From assembly GCF_014076845.1 (NCBI RefSeq), contig NZ_JACGUT010000075.1, forward strand, positions 62,001 to 126,000: 64,000 nucleotides of DNA, written 5' to 3'. The notes beneath the pieces are model-generated. The model was not told the origin of the DNA and searched no databases. It worked only from the letters and a program-made list of their open reading frames with translations. The translations under genes and the position numbers were made by a program. Every line of letters starts with the position of its first letter. The first letter of the stretch is position 1. The stretch comes from Colwellia sp. MB3u-41 (GTDB taxonomy: Bacteria > Pseudomonadota > Gammaproteobacteria > Enterobacterales > Alteromonadaceae). Shown here in pieces: positions 29,129 to 36,072 of this stretch.

Positions 29129-29589
29129 TTATATAAAATAATAATAGCCACAAAATACTTTTGTTAACAAAATATAGTTAACGTCTGCATTTATTCCTAG
29201 CCTCAAGCCACTTGCGGGAAGTCTTTTTCTCACTCTATCTAAATCAAGGGAGCCACCTTTAAGTGAAAAAAGTTGTGCTCGATAATTAAGATTCTTAATA
29301 GAGGTTTCACTAGAGTTTGTTATCTTAGAATCTGACATCGATAGTATATGAATCAATTTTGAATCACCATTAACAACAAAATTAGCATCATATATCGCAA
29401 AAATCAGTTGTCGATTTTTTTGACTCTCTTTACCAACTTAACAAGATATTTAGCCAGTAAGTTGCTATTCAAGTGCACTGAAGGTTCATCGATAATTATT
29501 ATAGTGTTCCCTAATATTATCAATGCAAGAATGGTGGCAGCTCTGATCAAAAGAAGTATTTTGAATGGATTTTCCATCGTAAAAGACAT
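29129..29589 (-). pseudogene. C-terminal remnant of an AAA/SMC-like ATPase
   Basis: Two minus-strand frames join into the end of an ABC/AAA-type ATPase. The first has the Walker B-like NTIIIIDEPSVHLNSNLLAK and KYLVKLVKRVKK. The second has QLIFAIYDANFVVNGDSKLI and HILSMSDSK, the D-loop/H-motif region (H replaced by Y). Adding one A to the A7 run at 29415-29421 restores a single frame. The last 40 residues after SLKGGS no longer resemble the family. The pattern is like C-termini of defence-type ATPases such as the TrlF group, but the assignment is tentative. The N-terminus, including Walker A, is gone. Confidence 0.65.
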
Positions 29590-29870
29590 TTATCTTTCTA
29601 TAATGTTTAAGAGTAAAGAGCGCTAACTCAATGTCGATTAATAATGTTTAAAAGTTGCTTTCTCATTCAAAGGAAGTTCTCAGCGTAGAAGTTGTTACTC
29701 CATTACCTACAACCTTTTTCAATAAAGCCTCCCATGATTGGATTGCAGTAAAGTAAAAACCTTCAAATGCTATAGCAACATTATGACTCATGAAATTGTA
29801 ACCTTGGGTATTATTGTTTATTTCTTGGCAAATGTGTTTAGACTTTCTTAAAAATAATTATAAGGTAATA
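29590..29870. other. spacer with no intact gene
   Basis: A minus-strand stretch without stops (AIAFEGFYFTAIQSWEALL) at about 29690-29800 hints at another decayed coding segment, but I recognise no family. No RNA gene was seen. Confidence 0.3.
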
Positions 29871-29890
29871 ATACGCTAATTGCGTATAAT
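29871..29890 (+). promoter_or_regulatory. promoter -10 with overlapping inverted repeat upstream of the channel gene
   Basis: A consensus TATAAT lies at 29885-29890, about 50 bp before the channel ATG. It overlaps an inverted repeat ATACGC-TAATT-GCGTAT (29871-29876 and 29882-29887). No good -35 is at the expected spacing, so an activator or the repeat-binding protein may matter. Inferred from sequence only. Confidence 0.45.
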
Positions 29891-29940
29891 CCCCACCCAA
29901 TATTTAAGAGCACTCGATAGAGACGTTAACAGAATAAACT

Positions 29941-30735
29941 ATGTATAAATCCCTAAAAATGAAGTTGAATACACTCAAAAACAACAAGATTTTTGAGCTT
30001 GTCGTTGTCTCCGTTATTATTCTTTCCGCACTAGAAATAGGTGCAAAAACATTTCAATTAACAGATAGTGCAGTTTCGCTTGCTGAAATATTAGACGTTT
30101 TTATAACCATATTCTTTCTTTTCGAGTTAACTGTTCGCTTTATTGGAGATGATGATAAACGTTCATTCTTGAAAAAAGGTTGGAATGTCTTTGATACTCT
30201 TGTCGTAATGATAAGTCTTATACCCATAGATAATAGTGAAATGGCTCTTCTTGCTCGCCTTGTCCGTATATTTCGTGTACTAAGAATGATATCTGTTGTA
30301 CCAGAGTTGCGAATTCTCATTAACTCTCTCATAAAAGCCTTGCCACAATTAGGTTATGTAGTTCTATTGATGTTTATAATTTTCTATATATATGCGGCAT
30401 TTGGCAGCTTCATGTTTAGTCAGATCAATCCAAAACTCTGGGGTGATATAGCAATATCAATGTTAACACTATTTAGAGTTATGACATTCGAGGATTGGAC
30501 TGACATTCAATACGAAACAATGGAAGTCTATCCTTATAGTTGGATATTTTATCTAACATTTATCTTCTTTACCGCCTTTGCATTCTTAAATATGGTGATT
30601 GGTATTGTTGTTAATGTCATGGAAGAAGAACACCAAGCAGCCAGAGATGAAAAAGCTGAAAAACAACCTACTCTTATTGAACTGCAACAAGAATTGAAAG
30701 AAATAAAAGCCTTGCTTATTGCACAAAAAAAGTAA
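29941..30735 (+). CDS. voltage-gated cation channel (BacNav/ion transporter family)
   Basis: A 264-residue single-domain six-helix channel that would assemble as a tetramer. S1 is near residues 18-34, S2 near 49-67, S3 near 82-96, S4 near 101-118 with gating arginines R106, R109, R112 and R115, S5 near 139-160, the pore helix and filter near 174-188, and S6 near 200-226. The filter is TFEDWTD (182-188). A C-terminal heptad-like coiled coil (about 240-262) follows, as in BacNav channels. The gene is intact, on the opposite strand to, and inside, a broken paralogue. Start ATG has no strong ribosome binding site. Ion preference is uncertain. Confidence 0.9.
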   Translation: MYKSLKMKLNTLKNNKIFELVVVSVIILSALEIGAKTFQLTDSAVSLAEILDVFITIFFLFELTVRFIGDDDKRSFLKKGWNVFDTLVVMISLIPIDNSEMALLARLVRIFRVLRMISVVPELRILINSLIKALPQLGYVVLLMFIIFYIYAAFGSFMFSQINPKLWGDIAISMLTLFRVMTFEDWTDIQYETMEVYPYSWIFYLTFIFFTAFAFLNMVIGIVVNVMEEEHQAARDEKAEKQPTLIELQQELKEIKALLIAQKK

Positions 30736-31020
30736 TAAAAAATTGCTTCTAAGCGGCTATTCATACAACTGTTTTGAATTGTTTGAACAAAAATCAAGCA
30801 TAGAAAAAAGGTCCAGCAGAGTGTGAGGTTTAGGGTTTGCTACATAACTGACTGAGGTCATTATAGCTTTTTTTTGCTAAGGCCGAAGAACAAATTTATT
30901 TAGCTTAAAGGCGTCAATACAGGCCTTATTCTCTACTTCATTAAAGACCTAACCCTCTGTGTGTAGAGACACTAGTCGCTTAACAACTAGGTTTTACATT
31001 ATTATATAGGTAAGTGTAAA
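30736..31020. other. spacer with possible decayed coding sequence
   Basis: The minus strand between about 30752 and 30970 reads as a mostly open frame (NKACIDAFKLNKFVLRP, stop, QKKAIMTSVSYVANPKPHT) with no recognisable family. I see no promoter, RNA or intact gene here. Confidence 0.25.
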
Positions 31021-31146
31021 TTAATAAATGCCTGATGTAGGGTAGATGATGAAGTTTCTTTTATCACCCCCTCCAGCTAATTTTTTGGTTACTAAATTTT
31101 TATCAACCAATAGCTCCTTCAACCCCTTAGCTATTTTCTTATGCAT
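31021..31146 (-). CDS. 41-residue ORF resembling a winged-helix wing
   Basis: The ORF MHKKIAKGLKELLVDKNLVT plus KKLAGGGDKRNFIIYPTSGIY has the helix-turn-glycine-rich-wing look of a winged-helix C-terminus (KGLKELLxDKNLVTKKLAGGG). It is short and in a region of decayed genes, so it may be the end of a truncated regulator rather than a working gene. Low confidence. Confidence 0.3.
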   Translation of the reverse strand: MHKKIAKGLKELLVDKNLVTKKLAGGGDKRNFIIYPTSGIY

Positions 31147-31220
31147 TGCTACGTATTCCTATTCTTTCCTACTTTTTTAAGGCATTGAGTGATCGCCGCA
31201 GTAAAACGCCGTGGATCGTT

Positions 31221-31600
31221 TTATTGTATATCAAAGCAACCCATTGCGATTATGTCGTTATCTTCAAATGTGATGCCGAAGGTGCTTAATGCATAGTGGG
31301 TTTGGATTGATCATGCTCACAGGGTTGGTGTCGTATTTAATTCCGCCTTTATTTCCTTTGTTAAGTTTGTAAATTCTATTTTGGATTGGGACCGGGGTCT
31401 TCTTTTCGGTAAAATGTTGAATATTTTACATAAGAGAATTTATCGTAACCAGAGATCAAACTTTCAGCAGACGCTTACCACATAACTTTGATCGTAAGTA
31501 ATTTCTCAATATCCTTATACTTTAGGGTATTGTAGATATCGCTATTAAAAGCCCTCCACATCTTGTCGTCTAATGAATATCCAACGTCTAAAAATGAGAC
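31221..31600 (-). pseudogene. frameshifted gene(s) of unknown family
   Basis: Minus-strand frames give coherent protein: SFLDVGYSLDDKMWRAFNSD, IYNTLKYKDIEKLLTIKVMW, a stop, SAESLISGYDKFSYVKYSTF, YRKEDPGPNPK and a stop at 31376. A second frame has GGIKYDTNPVSMINPNP, which after a 1-nt shift continues HYALSTFGITFEDNDIIAMG and CFDIQ with a stop at 31221-31223. The composition is clearly protein-like, and the breaks are isolated, which argues for recent inactivation. I do not recognise the family. It may be one gene or two adjacent ones. Confidence 0.5.
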
Positions 31601-31643
31601 TTCTTAGCGAGAAAAGACATAAAATCCACAAGATTTTTAGACG
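31585..31643. repeat. 11-bp perfect inverted repeat
   Basis: CGTCTAAAAAT (31585-31595) and ATTTTTAGACG (31633-31643) are perfect inverse copies 37 bp apart. Further GTCTA/TAGAC words lie on both sides. It could be the end of a small lost element or a binding-site pair; no assignment is possible. Confidence 0.4.
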
Positions 31644-32205
31644 ATATCTATTCTGCTGTATCAACAACATATTTATAAGATAACGTCCACAAAAGCTTTC
31701 TAGACGTTCAACTGTTGCATTCCCTTTTAGCCCTATACTTTTTCTACACATGGCTCTGGTGAAAAAGTGTTAGGGGTTTTATGGTATAAAAGTCAATCTT
31801 GCTAGTGACGATGTGAGTGATGGAATCGACTAACTACTCTACTAAAATGGATAGATTTGTCACTTTTTTATAATTATGAAATGTTTTTGTTATGCGAACA
31901 GTTGTTTCTATTTCATAAACTGTATTCATTCAATTTTTTTCAGTTTTTCATAAACGCTAATAAGCTCTGAGAAGCACCCTATTTTACTTTTTTAAATGCT
32001 AGCTTAGCCTTGAGTTCAACTATTTTTTACACTAGGGCCAGTACTCTCGATTGACCCCTCGCTGCCTTTTTACGATCACGGTCAAGTGGTTGTGGTTTTT
32101 TTCTGTTTTGCTACTAACAGTCAGTTTATGTAATATTTTTTGATCACGCTGACTTTGTTCAATTTTACTGAGAGCCTCTTTATTTATGAAGAGAGAGTAA
32201 AAGCA
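31601..32205. other. spacer without a supported gene
   Basis: Minus-strand frames at 31545-31751 and 32032-32217 are open but show no domain. The first (CRKSIGLKGNATVERLESF) is faintly like a DDE transposase C-terminus. I see nothing else in this stretch. Confidence 0.3.
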
Positions 32206-32227
32206 AACGGCTCCCAAAAGAGCCGTT
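32206..32227 (-). terminator. hairpin terminator downstream of the PEP-CTERM gene
   Basis: AACGGCTC (32206-32213) pairs with GAGCCGTT (32220-32227) around a 6-nt loop. On the minus strand it is followed by TTGCTTTTAC, a weak U tract. It lies 66 bp beyond the PEP-CTERM stop. Confidence 0.6.
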
Positions 32228-32292
32228 GTACTTGATGTACTATATTACCCGCTGGTTACGATGGGTACTTGCAGGGATGGATGACAAGCCAA

Positions 32293-33012
32293 TTAAGATT
32301 GTCTTCGGTATCGAGTAAATGACAAGCCAGCTAAGCCCATTGATAACAAAATAATTGTTCCTGGTGAGGGTACATTAACGATTGGCTTCGTGATCTCATT
32401 TGATATGCCGTAAAGACTCCATGGATATAATTGATGAAACCTATAAGTTGAGCTCCAAACGTGATGATCCTCACCAGAATCGCCACTCATTGGGTATAGT
32501 GAACCAAGTTCGTAATCAGACATAAAAGCACCAATGCTGTTAATGCCCGTCCAAACGTATGTACCTCGTCCTCGAATCGCTGCCTCGTTGTAAATAATCG
32601 GGTTCATTAAAGTACCGTTCCATAAATCCTGACCCGATGTCGCAATTATGTCTCCAAAAGTGCTAAATATCGTAACAGCTCTATTATCCAAACTACTAAT
32701 GCCGGTGTTTACCTGTGCGTTTATAGTCGATGTACTCGCTAACGCTGCCCACTCTAAACCTAAGGTACTCGTGACCGAGCCATTTCGAGCTACATTACTC
32801 ACAAAATTGTTGTAAACGTTGATGTCGGTCGAAGTGGCAGTTCGACCGGTGCTCGTAACAAACACCACCCTGTAATTGTCACCCTCATTTAGGTTCGCTA
32901 TTGCCTCTATTAGTGTGGCCGATGCTGTGCCAGAAACACTCAGTACACCGAAGATTATGAACATTGCGTATCTGAAAGTTGTTAAAACCCTTTTTAAAAA
33001 TTTAAATGTCAT
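32293..33012 (-). CDS. PEP-CTERM sorting-signal protein
   Basis: A 239-residue secreted protein. The N-terminus has a signal peptide (FRYAMFIIFGVLSVSGTASA). The middle is a DUF1566/lectin-like Thr/Ser-rich beta domain with TYVWTGINSIGAF and GEDHHVWSSTYRFH. The C-terminus has the tripartite exosortase signal: VPSPGTIILLSMGLAGLSF (VPEP-type motif as VPSP, then a membrane helix) and a basic end, TRYRRQS. Such proteins are cut by exosortase (XrtA/EpsH) and exported with exopolysaccharide. No exosortase or eps gene is in this window. It is the only apparently intact gene besides the channel inside the putative insertion. Confidence 0.85.
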   Translation of the reverse strand: MTFKFLKRVLTTFRYAMFIIFGVLSVSGTASATLIEAIANLNEGDNYRVVFVTSTGRTATSTDINVYNNFVSNVARNGSVTSTLGLEWAALASTSTINAQVNTGISSLDNRAVTIFSTFGDIIATSGQDLWNGTLMNPIIYNEAAIRGRGTYVWTGINSIGAFMSDYELGSLYPMSGDSGEDHHVWSSTYRFHQLYPWSLYGISNEITKPIVNVPSPGTIILLSMGLAGLSFTRYRRQS

Positions 33013-33206
33013 GCGTTATTCCTTTTACCCACTCCCAAAATTGAAAATGGTAACTCAAAAGTTAAATATCACCTTTTGAATGGTCTTAAACAATAATTGA
33101 GCCAAATAGTTATATACAATAATATCAGTAAGTTAAAAAAACTATTTTCTTAACTTATAAAAAATGACATTAATATTTTTAAATTTAGCTATTAATCACT
33201 TAAATA

Positions 33207-33226
33207 TCAGTGTTGTACAACACTGA
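33207..33226. promoter_or_regulatory. perfect 20-bp palindrome
   Basis: TCAGTGTTGTACAACACTGA reads identically on both strands with no spacer. It lies about 195 bp upstream of the PEP-CTERM gene (-) and 3 bp upstream of a 47-codon ORF (+). It is operator-like (core TTGTACAA); the regulator is unknown. A recombination core or hairpin is also possible. Confidence 0.6.
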
Positions 33227-33229
33227 AGC

Positions 33230-33427
33230 ATGAAAATAGCCATCGACATTGAAGGAGATAATGTAAGTAAAGCGTTACATAAGACTGAATCCACTTTGAC
33301 GTACAAAAACATCATTGCAACCCTGCAAGGCTTGCATTGTGGTGCTTACAAGCCTATTGGGCAAATGCCTTGACAGTGATGGCGATATATTTGACTTTGC
33401 TATTACCAAGGGCAAATCATTTTAAAA
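33230..33427 (+). pseudogene. short ORF remnant after the palindrome
   Basis: An ATG at 33230 opens MKIAIDIEGDNVSKALHKTE and runs to a TGA at 33371-33373 (47 residues, ending GAYKPIGQMP). A second frame continues LDSDGDIFDFAITKGKSF to a TAA. The two together look like a small protein with one frameshift. No family recognised. Confidence 0.35.
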
Positions 33428-33901
33428 AGCCAAGTTCACTCTGTGCTAGGTGTAAAAAATCCTGACACTGCACCCTATCCCTCCGAACAAGTTAATAAGT
33501 GAAGGAAAGTCGATGTTACTTATCAATTTTCTTCTGCGTCTTCGCCCCTGAGAGAGAAACAAGCCTACTGAGTCTACTGTTTATATAGCGTTGGCGCATG
33601 GACAAGAATAGATGACCAACCCAGTGGCCTCTATAAGTCAGGACCGGTGACTAAAAGATTAAAATGCTTGAATATTCTCATACTCGCCATGGCGGCAATA
33701 ACGACAATATAAATCGCTACCCAGTATCTAAAAAATTTATAAATTATGCGATAACCCTGACTCCCTACTTTGTGAGTAGTGCAGACCATCGAACGAGCTT
33801 TATTTGTTGTTTCCCTTTACGTTCGACTAACTCAGTCAACGTTTTGCTGTGAACGATCGCAAAGAGCGCAATGAGCGAAGCAATGTCATTAACTTAAGAA
33901 A
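33428..33901. other. spacer without a recognisable gene
   Basis: One plus-strand open frame (33664-33852) lacks any domain, ribosome binding site or homologue I can name. I see no RNA gene, no attC-like site and no clear repeat in this stretch. Confidence 0.3.
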
Positions 33902-34560
33902 TTAACACATACGTTTATAACTCATAGGAGACTTGTTTGACGTGAACCTGACAACATTATCTTTAAACTGATTTATCACAAAGGTGAAATTTATTTTATA
34001 TTCATAGACTCTATTATTTTTAGGATCCTTTATTGTTTGCATCATGGATCGCTCAAGCGGCAGATTTTTAGTCAATAGTTTAGCGTGTAAGTCTTGTAAA
34101 ACACCTTCGACACAAACACTTGAATAATTCTCAATATTGAGACGATTTTACAATACGTTATAATCCTCTTTAACTCCCCAGTGTTGATGATATAAATCAG
34201 CCAAAATAGAAGTAGGATAAGCTTTCAAATCTGTTAATGATGCAACTAAAATCTCTGATTCACCAGATGGTAGGTCAACTAGCACTAATCTTAAATGTAG
34301 TGTTCCAATCGATATTTTATCTTTTCTCCATCAACGAAGAGACTTCTCAATACATCAAAAATTAACGATATCAGTATATTTCCCACTTTCTAAGAAAGCT
34401 TTAACAATGCGCATGCAGAAATCAACATTCTTTAGCCCATGATATTTATAAAACCAAACGGCAGGATTACCTCTGTCATAAACGGCTAAATCGCCTATTT
34501 GGGTTTTATTTAAATGCTTTAGCGCCATTTCACGCTCTTTTATTGAATAGCTTTTCACCA
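33902..34560 (-). pseudogene. IS4-family transposase remnant
   Basis: Minus-strand frames reconstruct the C-terminal half of an IS4-type DDE transposase: KTQIGDLAVYDRGNPAVWFY (second catalytic Asp region), FLESGKYTDIVNF, then after frame changes SGESEILVASLTDLKAYPTS and LADLYHQHWGVKEDYN (the YREK-like block with the catalytic Glu), LNIENYSSVCVEGVLQDLHA and a stop at 33902-33904. At least two frame breaks or stops separate them. A faint N-terminal piece (LNELLPPALIDATLTRLSKQ) may continue to about 34760. No terminal inverted repeats could be assigned. It is inactive. Confidence 0.82.
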
Positions 34561-34721
34561 GTAAATCTATCGTAAGATTATTTTTAACATCATAAAATTA
34601 TGAAAAAAAACGGCAGGCATACCAGCATATGAGTGAGCTTCACCAAAATGCTAAGTAATTCGTTAGATATAGGTCATTTGCGTTGTTTACTTAGCCGAGT
34701 AAGCGTGGCGTCTATTAATGC

Positions 34722-34791
34722 GGGGGGTAATAGCTCATTTAGTATTGATGACCGTCGCTACGCGTAGAATATGGTTGATTTATTACCCCCC
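34722..34791. repeat. G-run inverted repeat
   Basis: GGGGGGTAATA (34722-34732) and TATTACCCCCC (34781-34791) are perfect inverse copies 48 bp apart. A G6 run is unusual in this AT-rich sequence. Between them lies the 10-bp palindrome CTACGCGTAG (34758-34767). It may mark an element end or a long hairpin. Confidence 0.5.
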
Positions 34792-35462
34792 TTTAAATGA
34801 CGTAATTGGTCCCTAAATACGTTTGACTTCAACACTGCCTTAATAACCGATTTTGGGGGCTATACGGTTGTAATTCAAATAGCTCGAACGACTGTTTCTC
34901 AGCAAAGCGGTAATAGGTATAAAAATCCTGTAACTTAAAAAATTAGCTTTTTGAATGTGCACTTGTCAGACCAAAGTTTATGCTTATTGTCGCTAAACAT
35001 AAAAGATAAAGTGCTCAGTCTGCTTATTATCCCATAGCAGACTATAAAAAAACTGACACTATCAAATAAGGAGTTCCACTGAGCGCATGCAAAAAACATT
35101 ACACCGTCATTTCATGATATGTTTCGAATAATGATGAAGGTTCACTTATACCCGTTGAAGTCAGGTTCCAACTTTATTTGAAGTGTTTGGATCCTTTTTT
35201 AATAAATAAGACTTACTGCCACATTTATTTCTATTTTTATTCACAAAGGTCCATTTTTTCTCAACGGCATTAAGTAGGCTTGCATAGAATTTTGCTTTGA
35301 TCTTTATTTTACTTCTACAGCATTTTTGCAGAAGAAAATAGTAAACATTCTCTCCACATAACTACATCTATAAATTGAAAATTTTTATTCTTTTGTCACA
35401 AAATAAATAAGCGACCACTCAAAAGCGAAAGTAACTTAACAATGCGTTTACACCTCAAAAAA
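34792..35462. other. spacer without a recognisable gene
   Basis: The sequence is AT-rich with frequent stops in all frames. I could not identify any gene, RNA or mobile-element end here. Confidence 0.35.
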
Positions 35463-35463
35463 C

Positions 35464-35531
35464 TGATAACACCATGAAATACATTGATATTTCAGAGTCA
35501 TAAAATACAATGATATTTATAAGTGTTATCA
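35464..35531. repeat. direct repeats nested in an inverted repeat at the right edge of the insertion
   Basis: TGATAACAC (35464-35472) and GTGTTATCA (35523-35531) are perfect inverse copies. Between them are two 16-bp direct copies differing by one base: AAATACATTGATATTT and AAATACAATGATATTT. The array ends 31 bp from the breakpoint at 35562. Such a layout is typical of protein-binding sites, for example a transposase or repressor; no counterpart was seen at the left edge. Confidence 0.55.
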
Positions 35532-35562
35532 ACAAAAAATACTAAAAAGAACAAGGGAGATA

Positions 35563-35950
35563 ATCTGTCCAATCTTCAAACATCGCGAAACGAAACAATG
35601 TCAGCATGGAGATTGAAACATCCCCCAAAGCTCTTTATTAATAGTATTAAAAACCATACTGCCTAATGCAACATAAAGATAATAAATAACAAACATGAGC
35701 TACGCAAAAGATCCCATGCGTGTGATAGCGCTTAGGAGAGAGTTAATCAGCAAGCCTAACTCTGTTAACAGAGAAACTAAACGTAAAACCCTACATACTT
35801 TTAATAAACGTGCTAATAATACCCCTGAGCTGCGATTAGGTATTAAACTACCAATGACAATTCGAGCATTTTTAGAAAAACTTATCATTACAAATAATTT
35901 AACTTCAACATATATCGGGATGATATTGTTGAAAGCAAATTTATTAGGTT
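35563..35950 (-). pseudogene. N-terminal half of the disrupted voltage-gated cation channel
   Basis: The minus strand encodes FNNIIPIYVEVKLFVMISFS (degenerate S2/S3), SLIPNRSSGVLLARLLKVCR and VLRLVSLLTELGLLINSLLS (S4 and linker), then after a stop LMFVIYYLYVALGSMVFNTI (S5), and after a 1-nt shift DVSISMLTLFRFAMFEDWTD (pore helix and filter). It aligns with residues 50-188 of the intact channel at 29941. The match ends at 35563, and the missing continuation is found at 29006 downward. The start and S1 cannot be found before the SNF transporter gene. Several stops and shifts make it non-functional. Confidence 0.82.
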
Positions 35951-36072
35951 ATTAGTTGTGCGGTTTACACAGTTTATATTTTCTTAAAAACAATTTTTTA
36001 AAAAATCGTTGCTATATGATCTGAACTCGGTAAGCTCTTGTGCAAATAAAAACAATATGCATTCAATAATAT

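Larger units (their letters stand above)
29007..35562. mobile_element. putative 6.56-kb insertion splitting a channel gene
   Basis: The two halves of the minus-strand channel pseudogene end at 29006 and 35563. Removing 29007-35562 rejoins them in frame at the selectivity filter (...FEDWTD + VMYETMAVY...). The only repeat shared at both ends is AT (29007-29008 and 35563-35564), compatible with a 2-bp target duplication but also with chance. No intact integrase or transposase is inside. Contents are an intact paralogous channel, a PEP-CTERM gene and several broken genes. It may be an old composite insertion, or a rearrangement; boundaries are firm from the coding match, the mechanism is not. 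Confidence 0.55.

Noticed and set aside
29150-29240. Integron attC or att site near TTTTGTTAACAAAA (29159-29172)
   Set aside because: The palindrome is real, but the flanks lack the paired R and L boxes of attC sites and no integrase is present.
31545-31751. A minus-strand ORF faintly like a transposase C-terminus (CRKSIGLKGNATVERLESF)
   Set aside because: Too weak a resemblance and its second half is arbitrary sequence; it also overlaps a better coding frame of the unknown pseudogene.
33664-33852. A 62-codon plus-strand ORF (MLEYSHTRHGGNND...)
   Set aside because: No domain, no ribosome binding site, and no protein-like conservation that I can recognise.
29007-35564. AT as a target-site duplication of the insertion
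   Set aside because: Two bases match by chance one time in sixteen; I do not claim a transposition mechanism from it.
35695-35955. An 86-codon plus-strand ORF
   Set aside because: It is antisense to the S4-S5 region of the channel pseudogene, whose minus-strand translation clearly matches the intact channel.
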